Assembly (NCBI GenBank): GCA_964463695.1
Contig: CAYXCZ010000003.1
Location: forward strand, 62,001-126,000
Direction: 5' to 3'
DNA: 64,000 nt
DNA from: JALNZU01 sp964463695
GTDB lineage: Bacteria > Bacteroidota > Bacteroidia > Bacteroidales > F082
Part shown: positions 25,364-33,745 of the stretch, piece by piece
Numbering within the stretch: the first letter of the stretch is position 1
How the letters are laid out: each line of letters starts with the position of its first letter
Notes under the pieces: generated by a model
What the model was told of the DNA's origin: nothing
Databases searched by the model: none
The model's input: only the letters and a program-made list of their open reading frames with translations
Made by a program: the position numbers and the translations under genes

Positions 25364-27952
25364 CTACCTCACAATCGCCACACTTCCTTGCAACTGTTGC
25401 TCTATCAATCCTTCAAGTGTCTGAAAAAATACCTTACAGGTATAAAAATAGGTGCCTTCAGCGCAATCTTTTCCTGTTTTCTCATCTTTTCCATCCCAAT
25501 TAATTGCAGGTTCGGTGGTTTTAAAAACTACATTCCCCCATCGGTTAAATATTGTCATTTCAACACGTTCCACATTGGCCTTGGGATTGGTTGATGGATA
25601 ATTCATTGGAATAAACAAATCATTGAAATTGTCGCCATTGGGTGTAAAAACATTCGGCAGCTCATAAAGCGGACATGTGTCCCAATCAATACAAACAGTG
25701 TTGGATGCATCTGAAATATTACCTGTTGAATCAATTGCCTTTACATAATAACATGCTGTTACAAAATCGATTCCCTGATGCAAAAATTCGGTTTGATTTG
25801 CCGGAATAGTAGCCAATAGGGAGAAATCAGTGCCAGATGAAATGGTATAGAAAATCTGATATTCTTTTGTGTCAACGTAACAACTATCATACAACCGATT
25901 GATTTTTATAAGGTTGGAAATCTCTTTACAATCAGTCTCAACACTAATATCTGGTGGGCATGGTGCAACAATATCTTTAGGGATGGCTGTCACAATTTGT
26001 GAATAGTTGATGATCGGATCAACAAAACCTGTTGTAGAATAACCTCCTGTTGTTTTGACATAATAAGTGTATTCCTGCCCGTTTTCAAGACCCTCGTCGA
26101 GAAAAGAGTCTGTAAGACTACTACCGATTTTCGTAAAAACACCCCCGTTTTGCTTATAAATTTCAGTACTGTCGTTTGTCCATGGAACATTTGCTGTCCA
26201 ACTCAAAAGGAGCGCCTTATCGGTTGGAACAGCCTGCAAAAAGACAGATGCCGCTCGTTTGCTGCTACCTATTTCGCCAACAGTTTCACTTTTTAAAAGC
26301 ACTTCATAAACAGCTTCACTACCTAAGTTATTGAGATTGAAGGTTGCATCACTACAAATAGTATCATTCAGTCCAATTCCGTTATAAACAAGCTGAGGAT
26401 CAGCTCCATTCAATCTGTACACCTGATACGTATATGGCCCCGGATATTGGTTAACATCGAGTTCTGTAGGTGGTGCCCAGGCAAGCAGAACCTTTCCCTG
26501 AGCGAGATTAAGACTATCGTTACTCACATTTGTTATAACCGGGAGATCGCGCTTAAGGCTTGCACATACCTGAAAACTTGCAATACTCTCAGCTCCGTCT
26601 TCAAAATAGGCAGTGATGAGGTAACAATAATCAACTCCCGGCACTAGTCCTTGACCCTGATCGTCATCACGGTAACTATTTATATTTCTATCAGTTATGA
26701 TTGCTATTCTGCTAAAACCAGCTGACCCCGGGACTCCGCTTTGGCATTCTCCCGGCACAAAATCAGAAATACCATTTCGCCGGTAAAGATAAAAGCCTTT
26801 GCTGTTTTCGCACTGACTATAGTTCCAACTCAGATTGATACCTTTGCCTAAAGCTTCACCAGTAAATTCATCCACAGCCGGAGCAACAACAGAAATGACC
26901 GTACTCTGAAATGCAGTCAGACTCACCTCCGGATGGTTATCCTTTGCCTTGAATAAAGCATTGTAAGAAATTTTCCGCACTTGCTGACAGGTAGTATTCC
27001 AATAAAAAGTTGTTGAAGCTGTTGGTGTTCCTGTGGCGGGATCAGGAATTAATGTAGCCGGGTTGCTGTCCTCAAAAGGGGCCCCCGTGGCTGTTAGTGT
27101 AACTCCATTATTATCAGGATCAGTGGCCGAAACATCAAAAGTTAGCTGGTTTCCTGCCACAACACAATGGTTGGAAGCCATTGTTATCACAGGCGGATTG
27201 TTATCACAGGCACCAATAAGTATTTGCATATCACGAACAACCGAACCAATTTTTGTTCCAGAGCGCCATTCTTCAATTTCAAATGCTACATTATATTCAC
27301 CTTGCAGAACAGGAGCATCCCAGGTAAGGTCGCCGGTAACAGGGTCTATTTCGAAACTCGTGGAAGCCAGGGGAAGGGTATAACCCGGAATTTCAAGTCC
27401 TTGCATACCGCGGCAATTCACAAGTTTATAACTCAGACTATCTTCATCAGGATCGAAAGCTGAGGGGTTATGAATATAAATTTTGCCAACACAACCCTGG
27501 TCAATAGGTGGATTCAGCAGCTGAACCGAATTATTCTCTTCCAAAAAAGGATTGATAACAAGCAAGCTCTCCACATAAATAGGGACATTCACTGAGTTTG
27601 GTATGTTTACAACCCCAAAGTTTCGGTTAGGATCTTCTACCGAAATAATATAATTCCCTGAACCTGGAAACGTGTGATTCATCTGATAAATATTCAGGGT
27701 ATAGTTATCTGCGAGTGCCTGAAACTGTATACGGGGAATCTCACTTTGACTGTTATCTCCCCAGATTATCGGCAATGAAGTCCGCACATCGTCAGCCGGA
27801 CTAGGGGTATACGTGTACATCGTTATGGTCACTTCATAGGTAAGCCCTTGAACCCATCGATACGTAATTTCTGCTGCGCGCTGATGTGTTGCGACAGCAC
27901 TCAAACCCCAGAAGAGCATCAAAATCAACAGATATCCTTTTATAAATCGCAT
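25364..27952 (-). CDS. large surface protein with fibronectin-like domains and gliding-type (T9SS type B) C-terminus
   Basis: This 862-residue protein has an N-terminal signal peptide (MRFIKGYLLILMLFWGLSAVA). Several fibronectin type III/Ig-like repeats span the middle (for example GINLSWNYSQCENSKGFYLYR, ALLLSWTANVPWTNDSTEIYK). The last roughly 90 residues carry a gliding motility-associated/T9SS type B sorting domain (ELPNVFTPNGDNFNDLF ... MTIFNRWGNVVF ... GTYFYTCKVFF). Paired cysteines suggest disulfides in the exported form. It is expected at the outer surface, possibly as an adhesin or matrix component; ligand unknown. Transcribed alone, with a TAnnTTTG promoter element at 27987-27994. 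Confidence 0.88.
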   Translation of the reverse strand: MRFIKGYLLILMLFWGLSAVATHQRAAEITYRWVQGLTYEVTITMYTYTPSPADDVRTSLPIIWGDNSQSEIPRIQFQALADNYTLNIYQMNHTFPGSGNYIISVEDPNRNFGVVNIPNSVNVPIYVESLLVINPFLEENNSVQLLNPPIDQGCVGKIYIHNPSAFDPDEDSLSYKLVNCRGMQGLEIPGYTLPLASTSFEIDPVTGDLTWDAPVLQGEYNVAFEIEEWRSGTKIGSVVRDMQILIGACDNNPPVITMASNHCVVAGNQLTFDVSATDPDNNGVTLTATGAPFEDSNPATLIPDPATGTPTASTTFYWNTTCQQVRKISYNALFKAKDNHPEVSLTAFQSTVISVVAPAVDEFTGEALGKGINLSWNYSQCENSKGFYLYRRNGISDFVPGECQSGVPGSAGFSRIAIITDRNINSYRDDDQGQGLVPGVDYCYLITAYFEDGAESIASFQVCASLKRDLPVITNVSNDSLNLAQGKVLLAWAPPTELDVNQYPGPYTYQVYRLNGADPQLVYNGIGLNDTICSDATFNLNNLGSEAVYEVLLKSETVGEIGSSKRAASVFLQAVPTDKALLLSWTANVPWTNDSTEIYKQNGGVFTKIGSSLTDSFLDEGLENGQEYTYYVKTTGGYSTTGFVDPIINYSQIVTAIPKDIVAPCPPDISVETDCKEISNLIKINRLYDSCYVDTKEYQIFYTISSGTDFSLLATIPANQTEFLHQGIDFVTACYYVKAIDSTGNISDASNTVCIDWDTCPLYELPNVFTPNGDNFNDLFIPMNYPSTNPKANVERVEMTIFNRWGNVVFKTTEPAINWDGKDEKTGKDCAEGTYFYTCKVFFQTLEGLIEQQLQGSVAIVR

Positions 27953-27986
27953 CAGGATTTTTAAACTTAGGTGATGTTTACCTATG

Positions 27987-27994
27987 CAAAGATA
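27987..27994 (-). promoter_or_regulatory. putative -7 promoter element of the T9SS type B gene
   Basis: On the minus strand TATCTTTG matches TAnnTTTG 34 nt before the start codon at 27952. No good -33 match. Confidence 0.5.
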
Positions 27995-28309
27995 ATTTTA
28001 CCACCGAAACAGGCCTTCATTCTCCCGTTTTTTTCTTTCAATTAACTATTTATGCTCTTCAACTTATCGGCTTACACTATTCAAACTAAATCACTATTAA
28101 CGAATAATATCTATTAATTATGAGAATAATCCAACATTAATTAAAGATTCTATGATTCAATGAGGGATAATCTTAAAATAATTTAATATATTGTTAATCA
28201 ATATTATAATGAATAATTGTTAAAAGTATCGTAATATATTACTTTATTTAGACTGAATCAAAATTACATTTATTAAAGATTTTTTTCTTTATTTAATTGA
28301 TTTAATGAT
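27995..28309. other. very AT-rich divergent intergenic region upstream of rex1
   Basis: No gene seen. It contains two TTGTTAA half-sites in direct orientation (28191-28197 and 28217-28223), similar to half of a Rex operator, and a short palindrome ATATTG-N5-CAATAT (28188-28204). None forms a full Rex site. Confidence 0.4.
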
Positions 28310-28317
28310 TAATTTTG
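28310..28317 (+). promoter_or_regulatory. putative -7 promoter element of the rex1-hyd operon
   Basis: TAATTTTG matches TAnnTTTG. It overlaps the TTG at 28315 that would otherwise be a start codon and lies 19 nt before ATG 28336, so it decides the start. Confidence 0.55.
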
Positions 28318-28335
28318 CTGCATGAATTATATCAG

Positions 28336-28998
28336 ATGGAAACAGAACTTTTGACATCAGCAAAAAAAATCCTGCCTGTGCCTGAACCCAGCGTTAGGCG
28401 GATGCCGCAGTACCTTCATTTGGTAAGGACCTTGCGCGAACAGGGTGAATTATATGTTTCAGCCCCCACAATTGCCCGGCTTTTGCATGTCGATCCTACA
28501 CAAGTTGTGAAAGATATGTCATATACGGGTGTAAGTGGAAAGACCCGTATTGGTTTCTCTACTGAAGAACTGCAGCATGCACTCGAAGAATTTCTGGGAT
28601 TTAACCGCAAGCATGAGGCCTTTCTTGTTGGAGCAGGTTATCTGGGAAGTGCTTTGATTCAATATCAGGGTTTTCGCGAAGCAGGGATGAAAATTGTTGC
28701 TGCTTTCGATACGGATAAAAAGAAAATTGGAACAGAAATACAAGGTGTGCCAGTTTTCGATCTCGAAAAATTCCGCGATCTGGCAGCACGGCTGCATATT
28801 ACGATCGGCATCATTACAACACCTCCGGGAGCCGCGCAGTCCATAGCCGATCTGATGGTGGTTTGGGGAATAAAAGCTATCTGGAATTTCGCACCTGCCA
28901 CACTTAAAGTACCTGAGCATATCATCGTACAAGACACACATATTTATGCCAACCTTGCGGTCATTATCAATAAGTTGGGACAACAAAAAAATGGATAA
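28336..28998 (+). CDS. rex: redox-sensing transcriptional repressor Rex (paralog 1)
   Basis: From ATG 28336 the protein has 220 residues. The N-terminal winged helix (about 20-80, with VSAPTIARLLHVDPTQVVKDM as the recognition region) is followed by a Rossmann NAD(H)-binding domain with VGAGYLGSAL (about 98-107) and a C-terminal swapped helix (YANLAVIINKL). Rex family members release DNA when NADH/NAD+ rises and typically control fermentation and hydrogenase genes. It is the first gene of the hydCBA cluster (30 nt to hydC), which suggests direct control of the hydrogenase. The longer TTG start is excluded by the promoter element it overlaps. A second Rex lies at the far end of the cluster. Confidence 0.92.
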   Translation: METELLTSAKKILPVPEPSVRRMPQYLHLVRTLREQGELYVSAPTIARLLHVDPTQVVKDMSYTGVSGKTRIGFSTEELQHALEEFLGFNRKHEAFLVGAGYLGSALIQYQGFREAGMKIVAAFDTDKKKIGTEIQGVPVFDLEKFRDLAARLHITIGIITTPPGAAQSIADLMVVWGIKAIWNFAPATLKVPEHIIVQDTHIYANLAVIINKLGQQKNG

Positions 28999-29028
28999 AC
29001 AGGGTTAGTTCCCTAAAAATTTTATAAC

Positions 29029-29538
29029 GTGAAAACAGAACCGAATAAAAATCTACGCCAGTTTCAACAAGTGATTGAAATCATCGAGCGTAACAACCAC
29101 GACAAGGTGCGTTTGATTCCTATCTTGCAGCAAATTCAGGATGCCTATCGTTTTTTACCTCCTCAAGTGCTCACTTATGTAGCCACCGCTCTCGATATGC
29201 CTGTTGCTGAAGTGTACGGTGTCGCGACCTTTTATGCACACTTTTCACTCGAAGCCAAAGGGAAATATGTCGTAAAAGTTTGCGATGGCACTGCCTGCCA
29301 TGTGAAAGGATCATCAAAATTACTTGATGCCTTGTATAAAAAACTCAAACTAAACGCCGAAAAGCACACTACCGACGACATGATGTTCACAATAGAAGCC
29401 GTCAGCTGTCTGGGAGCCTGTGGTTTAGCTCCTGTTATGGTAGTAAATGAAAAAATTTATGGCGAAGTAAACAGTAAGCGCTGCGATGATATCATTGATA
29501 CAATCATTCAACAGGAAACAGCGGAACAAGTAAAATAA
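29029..29538 (+). CDS. hydC: [FeFe] hydrogenase HydC subunit (NuoE-like, [2Fe-2S])
   Basis: The 169-residue protein is a NuoE/24-kDa-type thioredoxin-like [2Fe-2S] subunit. The four cluster cysteines appear as CDGTAC (about residues 85-90) and SCLGAC (about 126-131). An N-terminal helical bundle (IPILQQIQDAYRFLPPQVLTYVATAL) precedes the fold. It starts with GTG at 29029; no better in-frame ATG exists. In heterotrimeric hydrogenases it works with HydB to pass electrons between the NAD(H)/FMN site and HydA. Six nt separate it from hydB, so it is clearly in the same transcript. Confidence 0.92.
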   Translation: MKTEPNKNLRQFQQVIEIIERNNHDKVRLIPILQQIQDAYRFLPPQVLTYVATALDMPVAEVYGVATFYAHFSLEAKGKYVVKVCDGTACHVKGSSKLLDALYKKLKLNAEKHTTDDMMFTIEAVSCLGACGLAPVMVVNEKIYGEVNSKRCDDIIDTIIQQETAEQVK

Positions 29539-29544
29539 GCAATC

Positions 29545-31452
29545 ATGGAAACTATCATAACAACAGATCTGAAACAGATCAAACAAACATACAATAAAGC
29601 AGCATCCCGCATCCAAAAACGCATTGTCGTTTGTGCAGGAACAGGCTGTATCGCAAATGGCGCACTCGTCGTTCATAAGGCGCTCGAAAAAGCTATACTT
29701 GACTCAGGATTGGAACTCTTTGTTGAACTCGAACTCGATCAACATGACTGCAGTTCCATTCAAATAACCGGAAGTGGATGTCAGGGCTTCTGCGCTCAAG
29801 GGCCTCTTGTAAACATACTTCCTGACGAAACAATGTATGTGAAAGTTAAGCCGGAAGATGCTTCTCTTATCGTGGAACAATCTATTCTGACAGACAACTT
29901 AATCGATCGTTTGATGTATGTGAACCCTGTTAGTGGTGAGCACAACAAAGGTCAGCTCGATATACCGTTTTATAAACGTCAAAACCGCTTGGTTTTGGGT
30001 GAATGTGGTCATGTTGACCCTGAAAACATTCGTGAATACATTGCGCATGACGGCTATTTTGCTGCATTTAAAGCATTTACAGAATTATCCGGTGAGCAGA
30101 TTTGTACCACCATGATCGAATCTGGTTTGCGAGGACGTGGCGGTGGCGGATTTCCTACAGGCCGCAAATGGCATCTGACACGAATAGAAAAAAGCGAAAA
30201 GAAATATGTCATCTGCAATGGTGATGAAGGTGATCCGGGAGCATTTATGGATCGCAGCCTTATGGAAGGCAATCCCCATCGTGTTCTTGAAGGTATGATG
30301 ATTGCGGCCAGAGCTATCGGTGCCGATGAAGCTTATGTATATGTGCGTCTTGAGTATCCATTAGCTGTGAAGCGCATGCGAAAAGCAATTGAAGATGCCA
30401 TGGAGACAGGTATTTTAGGCGAAAACATATTCAACAGCGGTCATAACATGTATATTCATGTTATGGAAGGTGCAGGAGCTTTTGTTTGCGGCGAAGAAAC
30501 TGCGTTGATGGCTTCCATCGAAGGAAAACGAGGGATGCCTATGCCAAAACCTCCATTTCCTGCTCAGAAGGGACTTTTTGGAAAGCCAACAGTGATCAAT
30601 AATGTGGAGACTCTAGCCGCTGTCCCACTTATCATCCGCAATGGCGCTGAATGGTTTAACCAATACGGTACTGCCGGATCGAAAGGCACAAAAACTTTTG
30701 CCCTTACCGGGCATGTGGCCAACACAGGGCTTATTGAAGTTCCTTTCGGAACGACTTTGCGAGAAATTGTGTACAATATTGGTGGTGGCGTTACAAATGA
30801 CGATGGTAAGGTGACTGGTGAGGGTTTCAAAGCGGTACAAATCGGAGGCCCTTCTGGCGGATGTCTGACTGAAGAAGATCTCGATTTGCCTCTTGATTAT
30901 GACAATCTTATCGCAAAAGGTGCCATGGTTGGTTCAGGCGGATTGGTCGTGATGAACAAGCAGTCGTGCATGGTGCAGATAGCACGGTTTTTTATGAATT
31001 TCACCCAAAGTGAAAGTTGCGGAAAATGTGTTCCATGCCGCGAAGGAACAAAACAGATGTTGGCCTTACTTGACGATATAATCGAAGGACGTGCCACTAT
31101 GGAAACCTTTGATATGCTCGAAGAGATTGGATTGGTGGTAAAAAAGGCATCACTCTGCGGACTTGGAAAAACGGCCCCCAGCCCTGTACTTTCGACTATA
31201 GTGAAGTTTAGAGAAGAATATCTTCAGCATATCAACGAAAAAAGATGCGCAACAAATAACTGTAAAGCATTACGAAGCATTAGCATTGATGCCGAAAAAT
31301 GCATCGGATGCACAGCCTGTGCTCGTAAATGCCCGGTTGGTGCTATCAGCGGAGAGAAAAAACAATTGCATATAATTGATCCTGAAATATGTACAAAATG
31401 CGGTGTTTGCTTTGATGTGTGCAAGTTTGATGCAGTCCTTGGTTTTAATTAG
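29545..31452 (+). CDS. hydB: [FeFe] hydrogenase HydB subunit (NuoF-like, FMN/NAD(H)-binding)
   Basis: The 635-residue subunit has the full HydB layout. An N-terminal thioredoxin-like [2Fe-2S] domain (about 25-115, VVCAGTGCIANG ... SGCQGFCAQGP) is followed by the NuoF FMN/NADH domain with GRGGGGFPTGRKW and GDEGDPGAFMDRSLMEG, an SLBB segment, and a [4Fe-4S] site ESCGKCVPCREGTKQM. The C-terminus is a two-cluster ferredoxin domain (CIGCTACARKCPVGAI and CTKCGVCFDVCKFDA). In bifurcating hydrogenases this subunit binds NAD(H) and is thought to be the branching site. Whether it truly bifurcates with ferredoxin or is simply NADH-linked cannot be read from motifs. Confidence 0.94.
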   Translation: METIITTDLKQIKQTYNKAASRIQKRIVVCAGTGCIANGALVVHKALEKAILDSGLELFVELELDQHDCSSIQITGSGCQGFCAQGPLVNILPDETMYVKVKPEDASLIVEQSILTDNLIDRLMYVNPVSGEHNKGQLDIPFYKRQNRLVLGECGHVDPENIREYIAHDGYFAAFKAFTELSGEQICTTMIESGLRGRGGGGFPTGRKWHLTRIEKSEKKYVICNGDEGDPGAFMDRSLMEGNPHRVLEGMMIAARAIGADEAYVYVRLEYPLAVKRMRKAIEDAMETGILGENIFNSGHNMYIHVMEGAGAFVCGEETALMASIEGKRGMPMPKPPFPAQKGLFGKPTVINNVETLAAVPLIIRNGAEWFNQYGTAGSKGTKTFALTGHVANTGLIEVPFGTTLREIVYNIGGGVTNDDGKVTGEGFKAVQIGGPSGGCLTEEDLDLPLDYDNLIAKGAMVGSGGLVVMNKQSCMVQIARFFMNFTQSESCGKCVPCREGTKQMLALLDDIIEGRATMETFDMLEEIGLVVKKASLCGLGKTAPSPVLSTIVKFREEYLQHINEKRCATNNCKALRSISIDAEKCIGCTACARKCPVGAISGEKKQLHIIDPEICTKCGVCFDVCKFDAVLGFN

Positions 31453-31514
31453 ATCATGAAACATCATTTTCAATCAAAGTAAAGACTCAAAAAAAGCTAC
31501 AGAATAAAAATAAA

Positions 31515-33611
31515 ATGAAGGGCATGAATCCTTTCACCCTTCTCAAAAAAAATATCATGGAAACAAAAGGAATGGTAACTATTGATGGGATGTCGATCCC
31601 AATCGAAGGAGAAAAAAACCTCCTTGAACTCATACGAAAAGCTGATATTGAACTCCCAACATTTTGCTATCACTCACACCTTAGCACATACGGGGCATGC
31701 CGTTTATGCATTTGTGACATTGAAGGAATGGGCATTCAGGCCACTTGCTCCATCGAACCAAAAGATGGTCTTGTTGTGAAAACAAATACTGCTGAAGTGC
31801 GCCAGATCAGAAAAGTGAATCTGGAATTGCTATTGGCTAACCACGACATTAGTTGTCCAACGTGCGCAAGATCAAATAATTGCAAATTACAGGATCTGAC
31901 TCGCAGACTCGGTGTAACAAAGGTTCGCTTTAAAAAAACAGATAAAATTGCACCCATCGATGATCATTCCTGGTCAATTATTCATGATCCCAATAAATGC
32001 ATTTTATGTGGTGACTGCGTTAGAGCTTGTAAGGAAATGCAAGCTGTCGGAGCAATTGACTTTATCAACCGAGGTGCTAAAACCATTGTTGGTCCAGCTT
32101 TTAATAAAAGTTTAAATGATGTTGAATGTGTTTATTGCGGTCAATGTGTTTCTGTTTGCCCGGTGGGTGCTCTCGTCCCAAAACCTGAAACAGAACAAGT
32201 TTGGAAAGCAATAAACAACCCCGAAAAATATGTTGTTGCACAACTTGCCCCGGCAGTAAGAGTTGCTTTAGGGGAAGGTTTCGGAATGGAAGCAGGAACG
32301 ATCAGCACCGGTCAGATTGTTGCAGCTTTAAAACGAATGGGCTTCGATCAGGTTTATGACACCTCATTTGCAGCCGACCTCACCGTTCTTGAAGAAGCTA
32401 CCGAGTTCATTCAGCGTAAGTTAAACAATGAAAACCTACCTCAATTTACCTCGTGTTGCCCTAGTTGGGTGAAATTTGCAGAACAGTACTATCCTGAATT
32501 ACTTCCTAACTTATCCTCCTGCAAATCACCTCAACAAATGTTTGGTAGCGTTGCACGTGAAATTTTGCCAAAGCTCCTTAAAGTAAAACCTGAGAACCTT
32601 GTCATTGTTTCAATCATGCCTTGTACAGCGAAAAAATTTGAAGCTAAAAGGGAAGAATTTATCCATGGAGGTTTGCCAGAGGTTGATCATGTGTTATCTA
32701 CTGAAGGCCTTGGCCGTATGATTCATGAAACAGGTTTGCAGTTCACTAAATTGAAACCAGAGTCATTTGATATGCCTTTAGGATTTAAAACAGGTGCTGG
32801 AGTCATTTTTGGCAATACTGGGGGCGTGAGTGAAGCAGTTCTTCGGTTTGCCTATGAAAAAATTACAGGCGAAACGCTTATCGATACCGATTTGAAAATG
32901 GCCCGCGGACTCGATGGTATTCGTACTGTTGAAATGCAGCTTGGGTCAATTCATTTGCGCCTTGGCATCGCACATACGCTTTCCAATGCCCGAAAACTTT
33001 GTGATAGCATCATCGCCGGCGAATCATCCTACGACCTTATTGAAGTCATGGCCTGTCCGGGAGGTTGCATCGCAGGAGGTGGACAGCCAGTGAGCTTTGA
33101 CCCTGACTTCAGAAAAAAACGCATGCAGGGATTATATAACGCAGATAAACAGCTGGAACTACATAAATCGCAAGATAATCCTTACGTTAAAGAATTGTAT
33201 CAGATGACGTTAGGTGAAATCGGCGGCCACAAAGCACACGAACTGTTGCATACGCATTATCATGGAAGGAAACGTATTACAGATCAAGTAATTACGATTC
33301 GTAATACCGAACATCCAAAAATTGAAGTTTACGTTTGCGTTGGGACTAACTGTTACATGCGTGGTGCTCAGGACTTGCTAAAGAAAATGAGTCGTTACGT
33401 TGCTGATAACAAACTCTCCGACATCGTTGGTTTTGAAGGCCAGGAAGATATGGTTGATGTGAAAGCTACTTTCTGCTTTGAGCGTTGCGACAGGGGGCCA
33501 GTTTTACGTGTAAATGAGAAGATTTTGGAGCACGCAACCTTTGAAAAAGCTAAAGCATTATTAGATAGCGAGATACAAAGAATAGGATTAAAAGTATCGA
33601 ATAAATATTGA
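31515..33611 (+). CDS. hydA: [FeFe] hydrogenase catalytic subunit HydA (group A, trimeric type)
   Basis: The 698-residue catalytic subunit (a second ATG at 31557 could be the start) has, in order: a [2Fe-2S] domain (C51, C62, C65, C78), a His-Cys3 [4Fe-4S] site (H110, C114, C117, C123), two ferredoxin clusters (C162-C172; C205-C215), and the H-cluster domain. All three H-cluster motifs are intact: TSCCPSW (312-318), MPCTAKKFE (369-377) and EVMACPGGCIAGGGQP (510-525), including the proton-transfer Cys C314. A C-terminal thioredoxin-like [2Fe-2S] domain (C608, C613, C654, C658) completes it. It reduces protons to H2 or the reverse. Maturases HydEFG are not in this window. Confidence 0.96.
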   Translation: MKGMNPFTLLKKNIMETKGMVTIDGMSIPIEGEKNLLELIRKADIELPTFCYHSHLSTYGACRLCICDIEGMGIQATCSIEPKDGLVVKTNTAEVRQIRKVNLELLLANHDISCPTCARSNNCKLQDLTRRLGVTKVRFKKTDKIAPIDDHSWSIIHDPNKCILCGDCVRACKEMQAVGAIDFINRGAKTIVGPAFNKSLNDVECVYCGQCVSVCPVGALVPKPETEQVWKAINNPEKYVVAQLAPAVRVALGEGFGMEAGTISTGQIVAALKRMGFDQVYDTSFAADLTVLEEATEFIQRKLNNENLPQFTSCCPSWVKFAEQYYPELLPNLSSCKSPQQMFGSVAREILPKLLKVKPENLVIVSIMPCTAKKFEAKREEFIHGGLPEVDHVLSTEGLGRMIHETGLQFTKLKPESFDMPLGFKTGAGVIFGNTGGVSEAVLRFAYEKITGETLIDTDLKMARGLDGIRTVEMQLGSIHLRLGIAHTLSNARKLCDSIIAGESSYDLIEVMACPGGCIAGGGQPVSFDPDFRKKRMQGLYNADKQLELHKSQDNPYVKELYQMTLGEIGGHKAHELLHTHYHGRKRITDQVITIRNTEHPKIEVYVCVGTNCYMRGAQDLLKKMSRYVADNKLSDIVGFEGQEDMVDVKATFCFERCDRGPVLRVNEKILEHATFEKAKALLDSEIQRIGLKVSNKY

Positions 33612-33639
33612 ATTAATTTTGGTTAGAATTAGTTGAATA

Positions 33640-33703
33640 ATGGAAAACTCACCCGTTTTGGTTTCATACAATATGTATGTTTTCAGTCTCGGGTGAGTTC
33701 CAT
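33640..33703 (+). other. hairpin in the hydA-hydS intergenic region
   Basis: ACTCACCCG (33647-33655) pairs exactly with CGGGTGAGT (33690-33698), extended by ATGGA/TCCAT across a small bulge. The loop contains its own hairpin CATACA/TGTATG (33665-33679). No T-run follows, so it is not a simple terminator. It may set mRNA stability or differential expression. Confidence 0.6.
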
Positions 33704-33745
33704 AATTTTCGGATTAAAGCTTTTTTATCAAACAAATAAATTATC

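Noticed and set aside
28188..28223. Full Rex operator in front of rex1
   Set aside because: Only direct TTGTTAA half-sites and a non-matching palindrome were found; the second half TTAACAA is missing.
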